Positions 24,379 through 36,831 of a stretch of DNA of 64,000 nucleotides are shown in pieces (the first letter of the stretch is position 1; the number at the start of each line of letters is the position of its first letter). The DNA comes from Pezicula radicicola. Taxonomy: Eukaryota > Ascomycota > Leotiomycetes > Helotiales > Dermateaceae. Both the position numbers and the translations under genes were made by a program. The notes below the pieces were generated by a model. That model saw only the letters and a list, made by a program, of their open reading frames with translations. It was not told the DNA's origin and made no database searches. The stretch covers positions 868,001-932,000 of the forward strand of contig PDUO01000008.1 of NCBI GenBank assembly GCA_003008705.1. Direction: 5' to 3'.

Positions 24379-26405
24379 ATGGGACTCGCCTTGAAAAAGC
24401 CGAAGGATGTGCCTGGTAAATCATGGCCTGCTGTAAGTGTTAGAACATCTCTTGTTCAAGATATCATGCTAACTTGGAGTAGATTCTCGTGGGATTGTTT
24501 GTAGCGTTTGGTGGTGTGCTCTTTGGGTAAGCAGACCCAAAGCCCTCTACTCGTCCCATCTTCTAATCAAGCAACAAACAGATATGACACAGGAACCATC
24601 AGTGGCATTCTTGCCATGGATTATTGGGAAACCCAATTCTCAACCGGCTACAGAGACAGCAGTGGTCATTTGAATGTCACTCCATCCGTGTCTGCAGAGA
24701 TCGTCTCTATCCTCTCCGCTGGAACCTTCTTTGGAGCTCTTTCCGCGGCCCCTCTAGGAGATATCATCGGTCGTCGTCTGGGCTTGATCGCTTCAAGCTG
24801 GGTCTTTATCTTCGGTGTCATTTTGCAGACAGCCTCCACAGCTGTGCCAATGTTTGTTGCTGGCCGTTTCTTTGCTGGCTTCGGCGTTGGACTCATTTCC
24901 GCATTAAGTGAGTCACTATACTTCTCTCATCTATTACCCATTGCACAAAAACTAATCTGTTATACTCCAGTTCCCTTATACCAATCCGAGACAGCACCGA
25001 AATGGATTCGTGGTGTCATCGTGGGGAGTTATCAATTAGCAATCACAATCGGTCTTCTACTTGCAGCGATTGTGGACAATGCTACACATAACAGAAACGA
25101 TTCTGGATCTTACCGTATTCCAATCGCTGTTCAGTTCGCCTGGGCACTTGTCCTCATCGCCGGCATGATAGTCCTTCCAGAGACACCTCGTTATCTTATT
25201 CGACAAGGGGCGCCCGAGAAAGCAGCTCACTCTCTTTCTAAACTGCGCCGCCTTCCAGAACATCACGCAGCTATTGTCGACGAATTGAGTGAGATTGCAG
25301 CTAATCACGAATATGAGATGACCATGGGGCGAGGAACTTACATCGATTGCGTTAGTGGTGGTGTCAGGAAGAGACTACTGACGGGTTGTTTACTACAAGC
25401 TCTACAGCAGTTAACTGGCATCAACTTCATCTTCTACTACGGAACCCAATACTTCAAGAATTCTGGAATCAAAAACGCCTTCATTATCAGCATGATTACC
25501 AGTAGTGTTAACACCGTATCAACCTTGCCTGGTCTGTACGCAATTGATAAATGGGGAAGACGACCCCTTCTATTCTGGGGAGGTAAGTTGTCAGCATCTC
25601 AAGAAAACTGTATATCAGTGACTTACTCCAAGATCTAGCAATCGGAATGACAGTTTCCCAACTTCTCGTCGCCATCATTGGCACGACAACAACGGGTCAA
25701 AACCCTGATGGGAGTATCATAGTCAAGAACCTTGCTGCTCAAAAGGCCTCTATTGCCTTCGTCTGCATCTAGTAAGTAATTACCAAGCTAAAGCGTCTCC
25801 AATGCAAGTCTTCAGACTATAAGGCATATCTCTTTTCAAAAGAATAAGTCTCAAAGCTTCAGAAAACTGCTTCCCAACTCACCTTCAACCATACCACAAA
25901 GAAACCTCACTAACAACCTCTCCCCAACAGCATCTTCTTCTTCGCCTCAACCTGGGGACCCATAGCCTGGGTCGTAACCGGCGAGATCTTCCCCCTAAAA
26001 GTACGAGCAAAAGCGCTCTCAATGACAACAGCAACAAACTGGCTCCTAAACTGGGCAATCGCCTATTCAACACCGTACCTAGTAAACTGGGGTCCAGGAA
26101 ACGCAAATCTCCAATCCAAAATCTTCTTCATCTGGTTCGCCTGTTGCTTCCTCTGCATAACCTTCGTCTATTTCATGATTTACGAAACAAAGGGTTTGAC
26201 CTTGGAACAGATTGATGAGTTATATGATGAGGTTAAGGATGCTCGTAAGAGTCCTGGGTGGGTACCCACTACTACTTTTAGGGAGATTAGAGCCCATAGT
26301 CAGGCTGGTCAGGGTGGTCTTACCCATCGCAATGTTGCGGGGAAGGAGGCTCCTGAGGAGAAGGTTGGGGAGACACATGAGTATAGGGCTGAGCAGGCTA
26401 TTTAG
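24379..26405 (+). CDS. MFS hexose-type sugar transporter
   Basis: Six exons give 547 residues: 24379-24432, 24483-24526, 24582-24907, 24971-25582, 25639-25771 and 25931-26405. The sugar-porter motifs are present: YDTGTISGIL in helix 1, GDIIGRRLGL after helix 2, the motif PLYQSETAPKWIRG, PETPRYLIRQG at the end of the first half, QQLTGINFIFYYG in helix 7, DKWGRRPLL, and WGPIAWVVTGEIFPLKVRAKA. The C-terminus has YETKGLTLEQIDEL. These match fungal high-affinity glucose or monosaccharide:proton symporters. It should lie in the plasma membrane with 12 helices. A long last intron (159 nt) precedes the final exon. The C-terminal tail is soluble and rich in Glu, Gly and Arg. Confidence 0.92.
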
Positions 26406-26691
26406 ATGTTTCTCTCTTTTTCTGTCTGGGTGTTGGGACTTGATACAGGATCTGCAAGACAGTTATCCGAGTTAATTATCTAGATAGTTAGTGGTAATGC
26501 TTAACTTTCTTACTATTTCTGACTTGGGTCGCTGCCCTGTCTGCTGTAAATAAATGTTCTAAAACAATGTATACAGCTAGAGCTAGCCAGGTTGACTTTG
26601 ATCTAAAGAACTAATTTGTATACCAATACTGCGTTTCTGAATAACAATCATGGAGACTTTTTATTTATTACCCACTCTCAACGCCTCAAGT

Positions 26692-26721
26692 CTCAATCGG
26701 TCAATCAATCGGTCAATCAAA
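26692..26721. repeat. Tandem repeat of a TCAATCGG-type unit
   Basis: A 12-bp unit (tcaatcggtcaa) is repeated about two and a half times. Confidence 0.7.
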
Positions 26722-26836
26722 GTTGACAGAATTCATTTCCACCAAGTTACTAAGTACCTCCTCAATTGCTTAATAAAGTATTCACAATCCTCGTACGGAG
26801 GTACATAGTCTCCACTCTTCACTCCTCTCTTTAAAC

Positions 26837-26895
26837 GCCGAAGCCTCGAAGCCTTGAAACCTCGAAGTCTCAAAGTCTCGAAGTCTCGAAGAAGT
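26837..26895. repeat. Degenerate tandem repeat of an octamer-like unit
   Basis: Variants of gcctcgaa / tctcgaag are repeated about seven times in a row. Confidence 0.7.
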
Positions 26896-27498
26896 AAGTG
26901 TTGCCCATTATATCAATCGACCTCCAATCCCCTTCTCAATATATCAGATGTCACCTGACATCACCATCTGCGGAGATATATCGCCAACGGGTCAACAACA
27001 TCTCGAACCTCATTCTATTTTCGAAAATGAGTCTAAACTCTTGCTTCCTACCCTCAGGCCCCTTCATCAACCAGCCATATCATTTCATATAGGCATCTCC
27101 TTCCTCATAGCCTTTCCTTCCCTTTTTCTTCCTCGCGGGTGTGCGTGACAGCCTTTTGGATTGAATATTTCGTTCAACGCCTTATAGGAACAAAGTAATG
27201 ATGTGTTCCTCAAAGTTTTGAGACGTGTATCCTAGGTACCACTACAGGACATCTAAAATCCTGGGGATGGTTGAATTTTCGTAGCGTATTATCCCCTTTT
27301 GGTTTCGTTTCTGAGATGTCGTAGGAAAACAAAGCTCAAGGATTTACTTGAGTCCCGTCCCATGGCCCCGCATTTCAATCCAGTTTCCCTTCCCTTTTCT
27401 TTCCTCAACTCCCCACTTCCTCCTGCTCTGGCGCCCTCCTAGTCTTCCTCCACGAAGTTGATATACCTTCGTAAGAACAGCAACTAAGATTGAAGAAA

Positions 27499-28668
27499 CT
27501 AATTCAACATCTCAACACATAAATGTATCCAGCCATCAGCATAAGCCGCATCACGCATAATCTCCTCTAATGGAGCTTTAAAAGGTATAGCAGCACCATG
27601 TAACACTGGTTCCGCTAATATGGCATCACGTCGACTAGGGAAAAGAGTTGGTAGAATAGTATGTAAAGCGCCTCCCACAGTTTGTATCTCACCTATGCCA
27701 CAAAACACAAAGTAAAAGAATTAGCAAGCTCAAAATTAAGGTTGGGTTTCGGGTAGGGGAGAGAAACGCGAAATTTGGTGGGATGGAGATGTGGGGGACA
27801 TACGAGATTCTGTCGTGGGAGGAACTAGCACTTGTACGATTTTGAAGGATCCTAGCGTTGCGGATTCGGTTGGTGATGATGGGATGTAGATTCGAAGGGG
27901 GATGTTGCGTGGTCCTGAGGTGTTGTGGGAGGGATTTAGAAGGAGTGATTTGATGCGGGCGAAGGTTGTGTAATCATCTATCAGAAAATTTACAATATCA
28001 AGTTAGCAATTTAATCCTTCTTCCAATACAATCCTCCTCCTCCCGTCTCTTCTTGAACAAAATAGAGGACTGGCCTTTAAGAGAAACAAGAAGAGAGACA
28101 TACTATCTTGCACCGCATTCCACAAATCCGTCGAATTTTCCTTCGAAAGAGACATAATCCCCTTAGCAGTCCCATTCCTCACAAAATCAGCCTCCTTTAC
28201 ACTATTATAAAACGTATCATGGATATCGAATAACGGTCCATTTCCCAATTCTAACCTCCATGGTAAGTCCGGTTGATACAAGTCGTATAATAATCCGACG
28301 GGTAGATTCTTGAGTTGGATTCCTTCGTATGAGAAGGATGTTATTAGGAGAGGTTCAAAGGTATTGCTATTTGTGTTTGTATCAGGGTTTGTGTCGGTTT
28401 TTGTTTGGGAGGCAGAGGCAGATTGTGTGTTGTTGTTGTTGTGGTTTTCGGTGCGATATTGGTTGGTGTGCGAGTAGAAGGAGGTTAGGCGCGGTAGGAG
28501 GAGAGGGAGGTAGGAGAGTCGCGGGATGTTGATTAGGTATGGTATTGGGGATGTGGGATGAGTCAGGAGGAGGGGGATTGTCGATTCCCATATTTGGGCC
28601 TCCATGCTGGAAGGATGAGGTGGTGTTGTCGCAATGGAGAGCTTGTGAGGTTGCGAATTGTGGGGCAT
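27499..28668 (-). CDS. ATG5: Autophagy protein Atg5
   Basis: Three exons give 310 residues: 28668-28104, 27977-27804 and 27692-27499 (933 nt). The family's N-terminal IPRLSYLPLLLPRLTSFY is followed, after an Asn/Ser/Thr-rich insert, by FSYEGIQLKNLPVGLLYDLY. The block PLFDIHDTFYNSVKEADFVR contains the Lys that is expected to be conjugated to Atg12. Exon 2 continues NDYTTFARIKSLL and the last exon ends with the conserved AAYADGWIHLCVEMLN. Atg5 forms the Atg12-Atg5-Atg16 complex that drives Atg8 lipidation on the phagophore membrane. The size is normal for a filamentous fungus; the Asn-rich insert (about residues 75-105) is longer than usual. A second ATG at 28605 is a possible shorter start. 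Confidence 0.95.
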
Positions 28669-29824
28669 TTTGATGTTCACGAGGCTGGCAAGGCTGCTGT
28701 TTGGGGGACGAGGCTGACAGAATATTTTAAGTGGCCAGTAGGGAGGTATGCTTTAGTCAGATTTGGGTGCAGTGAATGGAATTACTTGAGCTTGTTTAGA
28801 TTTACTGGATCTCAATAACTCTTTTTATTCGGTTAGATGGCAAATTCTGTTTCTAAGCTTTGAAAAGTACAAGTACAGACAAGGATTCATTGTCAACTAT
28901 CAACAGCCTTACTCTACTACACATATACAGAGCCTTTGTCATTCCTTTTAAATGTGTTAGAGGAAATTAAACAAGCCCTTACCAGTCAAACTCAACATTT
29001 ATCTTTGATCGGAAGTGAACTACCCATCATCAGCAGCACCAGATCTAAGACAACATATCAATTTTGATAATTCTCGTCCCGCGACTTTGTAAGTAGCAGC
29101 TACTCGACTGCACTACTCGTGTGCTACCAACATCTAGATCTCTACGATTGTAAACCTGGAAGACATACAGTTATTAGCGTAGGAATCCTGACAAATATAT
29201 CCAAAAAAAAAAATGCAAAGAACGCCTGAAACAAGCCGTTAATTTGAACCAGAAAGCTGAGGGCTCGGAAGTAAAAGAAACATCAGGAGTTTTAGAACCA
29301 CTCACACTAAAATCTTTGGGACTGGTCAAAGAAGAGGGAGAAGTTCCGTTCTTTTATAATAGAATGCCAGGCGGATGGGACAACCCAGATATTATCAACA
29401 AAAAGCGAAAGAGTCATAACAGCACACCTCGAAGCCTTGGCCGCTTTGAAAGAACAAGACTCCTAATCAATAGTCTCGTGAGAGTTTTCGTTCATGCATA
29501 ATAGGCGAAATCTGTAATCTCAGTAAGGAGAATCGCCGTGTTGGCACAAGATCTATGGCCAGAAGTTGATGGAGAGATCGGAGCGCGGAAAATTATAGAT
29601 GAATTCTGGAATAAAACACGAGATCGCCTTCAACGGGTTGGGGGAAACTACATATCTCCTTCTCACTTAAGTAAGGTTATTTTTTTGCTGAAGCTAATTC
29701 CTTTCCGTATCCACTGCCTTCTAGGAGAATAGTGTCCCCGAAGACTGTTCCAACGACACAGAACATCTCATCAATAGTTGAGGCCACAGCATCCCTTCCT
29801 AGCGCTCAGGTAAAATTCAAGCAG

Positions 29825-29876
29825 GGAAGTAGAGCAGTTTGTGCGTGCTCAGCAACTAGATCCATTAACAGTCGAG
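29825..29876 (+). repeat. Direct repeat, copy A
   Basis: About 50 bp, roughly 80 percent identical by eye to copy B at 30275-30326; both are preceded by 'gcagg(g/c)aag'. Confidence 0.6.
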
Positions 29877-30274
29877 CTGCGACGAGACTTTGAGATTGAA
29901 CACAGGGAAAGCAAGAAAGCGGAATTTAGGCGAGATATTAGTCTATCAGATAGTATTTTGATTAGGACAAATGAGTTACCCAAGTTGGAGGAGAGGTTGG
30001 CACCTGTGATATTGTCAACAGTTTTTACATTATCAACAAATTTTAAATTAAAACACGGGGTCGGGTTCATCGAGCCGGAGAAAAGTACGTGGACCTGGGC
30101 AGGGACGCTGCACCTATTACAATTGACGAAATGTACTGTTGTAAATTCCGCACCGTAATTGCTACCCTCCAACATGATTGAGTTATCAGATGCAGTTCTC
30201 GACTACATGGCTGAATGCATATAAGCTCGCGGAAGTAAATTGCTTAGACAAGAAACAAAGACGACAGAGAGCAG

Positions 30275-30326
30275 GCAAGGAGATTGAGCAGTTTGTGTTT
30301 AAGCAGCAACTAGACCCATTCACAGT
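30275..30326 (+). repeat. Direct repeat, copy B
   Basis: Partner of copy A at 29825-29876, 450 bp downstream in the same orientation. Confidence 0.6.
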
Positions 30327-33300
30327 TGCGGCGAGATTTTCGAGAACGACTATAGAAATTGTATCTGTTGGTCTTTATATAGAAGTGTTAGTATAGCAAA
30401 AGCGGCAGCTAAGACCGATGTCGTTTTCCTTGATAATTCTGGACTGCAGACATCGGCGAGTGACTACAATTGTCACTGACATGGTTGAGCTCAGTAAGTG
30501 ACTTGGTTTAGATAACTATCTTAAGGCACTTGCTTAAATAAACCACTTGCTTAACAGGGATAAGATAACTTACCTTTTGAGCAATTATTTATTTTAAGTA
30601 ACTCACTTATTTGATGAGCTTACTTTCTGGATAACTTGCTTGACTTGAGTATTGATTTACTAGGGGAAAATCTACTGCCACCTACTGTAGAAATATTAAC
30701 TAGTGTGAATGACGTTGGAATTGCAAATAGAAGAAGATGTAGGTAGAGGTAGATAACGAGATTGCTAATCATATGGTTGTTGCCATGTCCTCTGCCACTT
30801 GTCGGATTCCTACTAGCTCTAAATTGAGTGCTGTTGGGACCACTCATAGGTCTTGCACCGTGTGCGCAACCATTGCCAGTTGTTATAGCTACGACAAGGT
30901 ACTAAAGTCCATCCAATTGTGATGAAGGAGATTGCACCTACTTTTGAAGAAGTAGCAGCCCCAGAAGTTTAAATCGCTTCAACCGAGAAATTCTTGTATA
31001 AAACGCAAGTATGTGCCCAGTAGAGCAATACCTCCTGCATTCAGAAATATGCAGTAAGTGTCGTGATATTGTACAAACTTGAGAAGCCAGACGATTTCAA
31101 CAAGAAGTAAGCGACTCGCGACATTTTCGACAATGCCGGTGGTCAAAGGCCACTGAAGTTCTAAGCTTCTTACTAGCATATGATCAGGCTCTTGGGCCTT
31201 GAAAATTATCAGGACCCAAAGTGCTATGCTGCAGTCGCTCCCTGAAAGTGGGATGGATGAGCGGCCCTTGTATGCATAAATAGTGAACTCTATTTGGACC
31301 TCCCTCGAGATATTCTTTAAAATCGTTGTCTATTGAAAATGCCCACGAGCACCTAGTTTGCGCAGTGATCTCTTCTGCATAGGTTTACTGCATTGCAAGA
31401 GCTCTACTCCTGAGACACTTGCTCGGCTGAGTTATGTGGAAGTCTTGAAATCAGTTTTGCTAGTACAAATAACTTTCATGCTGTGGAGATTGCTAGCGTG
31501 ACTTCACAAGGGTCTTTGCAGACGACCATGCATTAAAGTATAAATTTCACATCTGGCATGTTTCTGCTGATTTTCTCGAAGCCATGAATAATGCATCACA
31601 AAATCTCTGCTGTGGAAAACGATGCCAGTTGCTTCTAGTCTTGGAGAGTCTTAAAACAACGCCAATGAGGCCCAATGTTCCCAATAGCCTCGATCGGCTC
31701 GGGAATATGCACTTGACATACACAACCGAGGTCATTCAATCCAACAAAGAGTTTAACAGCAATATTATTGTTCGTGACTTCCGAGCTCAAGTCAGATGAC
31801 TAGCATGTCCCAAAATGATATAACGACAACGTTGAGCAATGATTGTCTGGGGAAACACGGAGCGGGAGTTGCTGTAGATCCGTGTTGCAAAGGGGTCATC
31901 CCCGATCTTGCAAATTTTGAATTCAGTTTGAGAAATTCATCGAAGGTAGATGGTCGTCCACGTCGTCGTAGAGCCCACTAGTCCTAGCCTGCGAACGACT
32001 GCATGCTAAATTTCTAGACTCAATATGCGTCTTGGCAATGGAAGCTTTGCATTTTATGCACGCAAGAAACGCGAATCTGTATTCGTATGTTATGCTATGG
32101 TTGACGAACGGCAAGCCTGATTCCAAACCAGCGTCGAGACGGCTGGAGTACTGTACTATTTAAGAAGCAGCGCTCTACAGCTTAAAGCCTGGCTCAATCA
32201 CGTGTACGGCATATCGGGACATACACGGGAAGGAACAAGGCAGATATCGGAGTCCGAAGCTGATTATTATGGAACTTCAGGCAGAGTCAGGATGAGGTCA
32301 AACCTTCAAAACAAATTCGTACTCCTTCCGTCGAGTCCGGAGCAAGTCAAGAAAAGACGCTATTCTCTTGTTCCGGGCTTGAAAAAGGGTTTTAAGTTTC
32401 AATCTGAATAGGTGGAAGGGGGAGTTGCGAAGCGATATGCTAGTAGAACTGAATTGAGAGACATTATGGAGTACCGGTGTGTATTTGCGAGCGGAAGGTG
32501 AATCCAGACATGCCAGACCCCCTTCAAGTTCCTAATATTAGCACGTGATATACGCGAGGTCCGCTTTGACCCTTCAGGTATCCACAAGCATTCGCAGCAG
32601 CTGAAGCTTCATTCCCAGATCTCTAACGCCACATGACAAACGTGGCTGTCGTGAAATAATGCGATAAATTTGCTCATCCATTATTATTATTATTGTTCAC
32701 CAGACCTTGACTTATGGGGATGGCTTCAACCTTCACGGATACGCAATTGTCCCGCCAAATACCGAGGGTTAACCTTATTGTCCTCGATCAATGATAATTC
32801 ACACATTGCATTTGCGACTCGTACTATGCCTCGCAAAGGACGCCGTCGCACGACGTATGGCTCAGCAGTGCCCCTTCTTGGATCCATTCCTATTCCTCTT
32901 CTTTACCGCGATCAGGCTCCTGTAGCTCCTTCTGTGTGATTAGTGAGGACCACGAATGGCTTCCAAAGCTTCCAAATCTTGGATTCATAAAATCCAGAAC
33001 TGATGGTGTGCCTTATTTGGCCCCCCCATTGGCTTGCGAAACCTCGGAGTGACAGCTTCGTACGGTGTACAAGTCGTCTCTGTTTCAAGTGCATTATTAG
33101 GTACGGTAGCAGGAATTTTTAGTGCGGATTTCTGGCTGAACTATCGGCAAAACCACTTAGCCTTTATCTACTTCCGAAGTAGAAGCAAACATTCTCTCGC
33201 ATCGCCAGCATTACTATCATACGTGAAAAGGTTGATCTTGGTCACCTCGAACGTCTTGGTCCTGGCAAGGTCACTTCTGGGTTTTGGGATGATGGAGTTC

Positions 33301-33946
33301 TGGAAGATCTGAAGGCCGGTGCATCTGATCTCTGAGCATCCCAAGACCCATGCGTGGATTCTCGAGAGCTCGCCTCGTCGGAACAGGGATAAGAGCACGT
33401 GGAATCCTAGCTATTTGTCTTATATATGAGGCACTATACGTGTGGTTATGGTTATTCTCCACCGAGCATCTACGAGAGTTGCGCCGTCCACGAATCTCTT
33501 GCCACCAATGTCAGCCTTCCAACGGCATGCGACCGTCTTGGAGGAATTGAGACGGCCCATTTAATCGCTGTGAGCCTTCCTGGGAACCAATGGCATCAAA
33601 TGAATGCTCTTATATGGAGCTTCGGATTCAATGCCGCCACGCCGCCACGTATCAAACGCCGAATTGTCGACAGCGTTCCCCAGGTAAGTAGAGTACCTGA
33701 TCTGATCTTGTCGATCCGCTAGGAAAGCAATGGCCTAGTTGCGACTTGTGATCCACGAGCCTAGTCTTTCCCGGGACCGTATTTGGTTCTTTTCCGTCCA
33801 TCCTTCCACTTCCTTTGTTGTTCCTGTCGTTCGTGTAGAGAGACGAAATATCGCAAGTAGCATCCATGTGCGGGATACAAGCTTGATGGGGGGAGCTCCC
33901 GTTACTATTCAAGAATCAACATCATCATAGGGCCGAGAGAAATGCA

Positions 33947-35517
33947 ATGGCAGGTGGTATTCCATCAGAAGCTGTTGGAGTATCAGTTGGAGTTCTGCTG
34001 TACTCGAATTTATGCTTGACGTTGAGCATTCTGCTCGTATGTCTACTTTGGAGCTACGGGGAACGATGGACATGTATGTTGTAGATTGTCACTCCTCAAC
34101 TAAGCTGGAAACTAATTCATTCATAGATGTGACGCTGCTCACAATTTTCACATCCATTAGTACACTAGGATCAATCGCACAACAGATACATTATGCCACA
34201 CGCTGGGAGGAGGTCAAACAAGCTCAATATGATAAGGCAGTCGCAAGTCTTAGCAAGCCCGCGTTAGCATTTGGAGGAGCTGCTCAAAGCGTTGACGTTG
34301 TTCTTTATTGGATCCAATTCTATTGTTACAACGTTATGTCACTTATGGTTCTCTTTTGGTATGCTCAGTTTAATGCTACCGCCAGCAAGTACTAATTTTG
34401 TGCCACTAGGACAATGGCCTTGTTCCGAGCTTCGTGGGGCCTTCAGATTGCATGGCTTGGAGACTGGCGGATGCGAATGGAACTCATCTCAAAAATCTTT
34501 GGTGTCTTATTCCCCGCGCTCATTATCGGACTTTCAAATACCGACGCCATAATCCACGTTCCAGCACTGGATTTCATCATCATGAATATTCTCAGTGCGT
34601 ACCTTGCTGTACCGCATCATTATTCACTTGCATGCTGACTCATTTCTAGTGTTCTTCAACTTAACAGCAGGCAGTGTCCTTCTCGTCCTGATACTTTTCA
34701 AATATCTCAAAACTCGTCGCCTGACCGCAAGAAATTCCGAAAGATCGCCATGGTGGGCTTCCAACCAAAAGTCAACAGGGTCTCGATCCGAAGGGACCGT
34801 AACAAATGAAACCATTGCAACGAATGACTCTGCACCTATATCAGCACGACAATCTATCTATGATCGAGCGCTTGTGACTAGGTTTACTATTGGTTTCGTT
34901 ATATTAGCGTGAGTCGTTACCTGACGACATATTCCTGTTAAAATTGCTAAAACTACGCTAGCGTCTTCGAGTTGGCCATCATCATGTTTGCTCTCTTTCA
35001 ATCTAGCAATAACAATAACATTGCATTATCAGGCGGCCCTGACCACAGTGTGTCTGGCACCACTATAGACATTATCCTATTTATCCCTGGAGTCTCTGCC
35101 TCCCTCGTCGTTTTCCTCGTTTTTGGCACGACCAAATCATGGCGGCAATACTGGGACATGGTTGCCGGTGGGTGTGGTGCAAGGACAAAACTACACGAAA
35201 GAAGCCTAAGAAGGAGGACGAACTATCAGTCACAACGAGAGAATGAAATTCATCTGGACGATTTCGAGAGGTTGCCGAGTCGAACGTCTGGGCCGGACAA
35301 CGTGCCAAAGGGAGGATTTGTATTACCGCCACAGAGACCAATCACCGAACTGACCTTCGACCGAATGGAACTACCAGCTGATATAAATCTCAGACTTGGC
35401 AGTGCCGACTCGTCTGATGATGATTCGATAAATCGATTACCGATCCAATCTCCAGACGGCTCGATTCACCCTCGCTATTACTCTCGGAGCAACACAATCC
35501 GGACTCTTCCCGTGTGA
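33947..35517 (+). CDS. Orphan seven-helix membrane protein
   Basis: Five exons give 452 residues: 33947-34073, 34127-34358, 34410-34594, 34650-34908 and 34962-35517. Seven hydrophobic segments are visible at about residues 13-35, 43-62, 98-120, 144-163, 175-200, 259-281 and 302-323. A 55-residue hydrophilic loop (about 203-258) separates helices 5 and 6, and a 125-residue charged tail follows helix 7 (with SADSSDDDS and Pro-rich segments). The order of short N-terminus, seven helices, long third cytosolic loop and long tail is that of a G-protein-coupled receptor, but no class-specific motif is seen, so receptor function is only inference. It could also be a transporter-like or scaffold membrane protein. 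All four introns are 49-55 nt and in phase. Confidence 0.8.
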
Positions 35518-36831
35518 GAATATAAAATAATTGGTGGTTTTAAAGACGTCAAAATTCATTTTCGGACACAAATTGTGGCATCGTCACAGGCCGCTTCAAA
35601 AATACTTCGATATAGAAGCCCAAGAATCGTCGCACAATTTAGTATGAACTTCCAATTCCGCTCCTTTATCACATAGAACTAACCATAATTTGCAGGAGAC
35701 TGCAGGAATATGCAGCGAGCTTGCTCTGACTGGGTCCATCAGAAGTTCAGAATCTTCAGGAGGCCGCGATTTAGCTCCCCTGATGCTCTTATAAGGACCA
35801 ATGTACGAAAGCAGATGTGGAAGAACTGCTGGATAATCCGTACTAGATGGATCCTCTACCGGAATTTTTTTACAACGAACCCTTTACGACTAATGGCTGA
35901 ATGTAAGTTATATGATGTAAAACTATCAGAAGAGAGTCAACAAAAATACGGTCAACAGAACAGTGATGGGAATAACGAGATACCCTGGGATTGGAAAAGC
36001 AAGTCTGGCTTTTTAGGAAATTGTGCTATTTCAACCAGCGTACGGAGCCCGTTCGCATTCAATTATTATTCTAAGATACTATATGTACATTCTTTATAGT
36101 TTAGTACTCAATAATCAAAACATTATTTATTAAGTAAACGCTTTTTTACTTCTGGTTTTCTTAGCGCCGTTTATGCAGGAGGTTACCTATAATTCATGGT
36201 TATAGCCCTATTAACCATGGTGTACGCCATTTTGCTTACAAACATCACTTAATATTTCTTCCGGTACCTTAATTATAAAGCAACTCCTATCCATTTTTGC
36301 TACTACGATATAACTATGTCTTGGGGTCTACAGTAACAGTTGCAGGTTGCTTAAGTAAACTTACAAACAACATACTTAATCAATTAAATCACTATATTTG
36401 TATATCCAACTTTACCTCCACTTTAATAAATCAATTGACCCTTACATAACCCCAATAGAAGTCTTTGCTCAACTACTCTGATGGTTGTAAGCTCAGTTGA
36501 GTCGGTGTTTGCTTATCTCCATCGGCGTTAAGAAGAGCTATTGACAATACATAGCCATCGAGAATGTCAGGCTACTCCTCTTTGGGCAGGTGGGCGAATA
36601 CGAATGTTTTTCCGAAACTCTCTGACTTCAGAGACGAATGACATGAGGCGCTGGGGCATGTTAGCGAGTCGTACCCCATCTTCAAAAGGCAAAAGCATCA
36701 GAAGTCTTTTCACAGCAGTACAACTACGCAACACTCTACTCAACCAATTTCTGAAGAATCACAAATTTGATACGAGTACGTATTTCGATTGGCTTTTCAT
36801 ACAATAGCTACCAAGATTTCCAGCCATCAAA
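35518..36831. other. Intergenic interval before the aldo/keto reductase gene
   Basis: AT-rich around 36050-36450. A frame at 36541-36807 just upstream of the reductase start is most likely in its 5' untranslated region or promoter. No gene is supported. Confidence 0.5.

Larger units (their letters stand above)
26406..27498. other. Convergent intergenic region with short tandem repeats
   Basis: Sugar transporter (+) and ATG5 (-) converge here. Two low-copy tandem repeats (26692-26721 and 26837-26895) are annotated separately. Small open frames near 26898-27148 lack gene-like features. Confidence 0.5.
29208..30396 (+). pseudogene. Decayed, internally duplicated unidentified coding fragment
   Basis: Coding-like segments lie in the plus strand at 29208-29501, 29538-29690, 29755-30158 and 30178-30396. 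Two of them carry a shared peptide pattern: EVEQFVRAQQLDPLTVELRR (at about 29828) and EIEQFVFKQQLDPFTVAAR (at about 30278). They do not join into one frame: an intron-like break at 29670-29724 (GTAAGG to CTAG) leads to an early stop, and the second copy ends soon after the repeat. I do not recognise the family. A tandem partial duplication of an old gene followed by decay explains the pattern. Confidence 0.4.
28669..33946. other. Gene-poor region with decayed coding fragments
   Basis: No intact gene is supported across about 5.3 kb. It contains the promoter side of ATG5, the fragment block at 29208-30396 and a stretch of degenerate 'cttgctta/aagtaa' repeats at about 30490-30660. Scattered open frames at 31.5-33.9 kb are mostly under 130 codons with no motif. 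The most gene-like short one, near 32827-32940, would be a 37-codon peptide and is not claimed. Confidence 0.45.
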
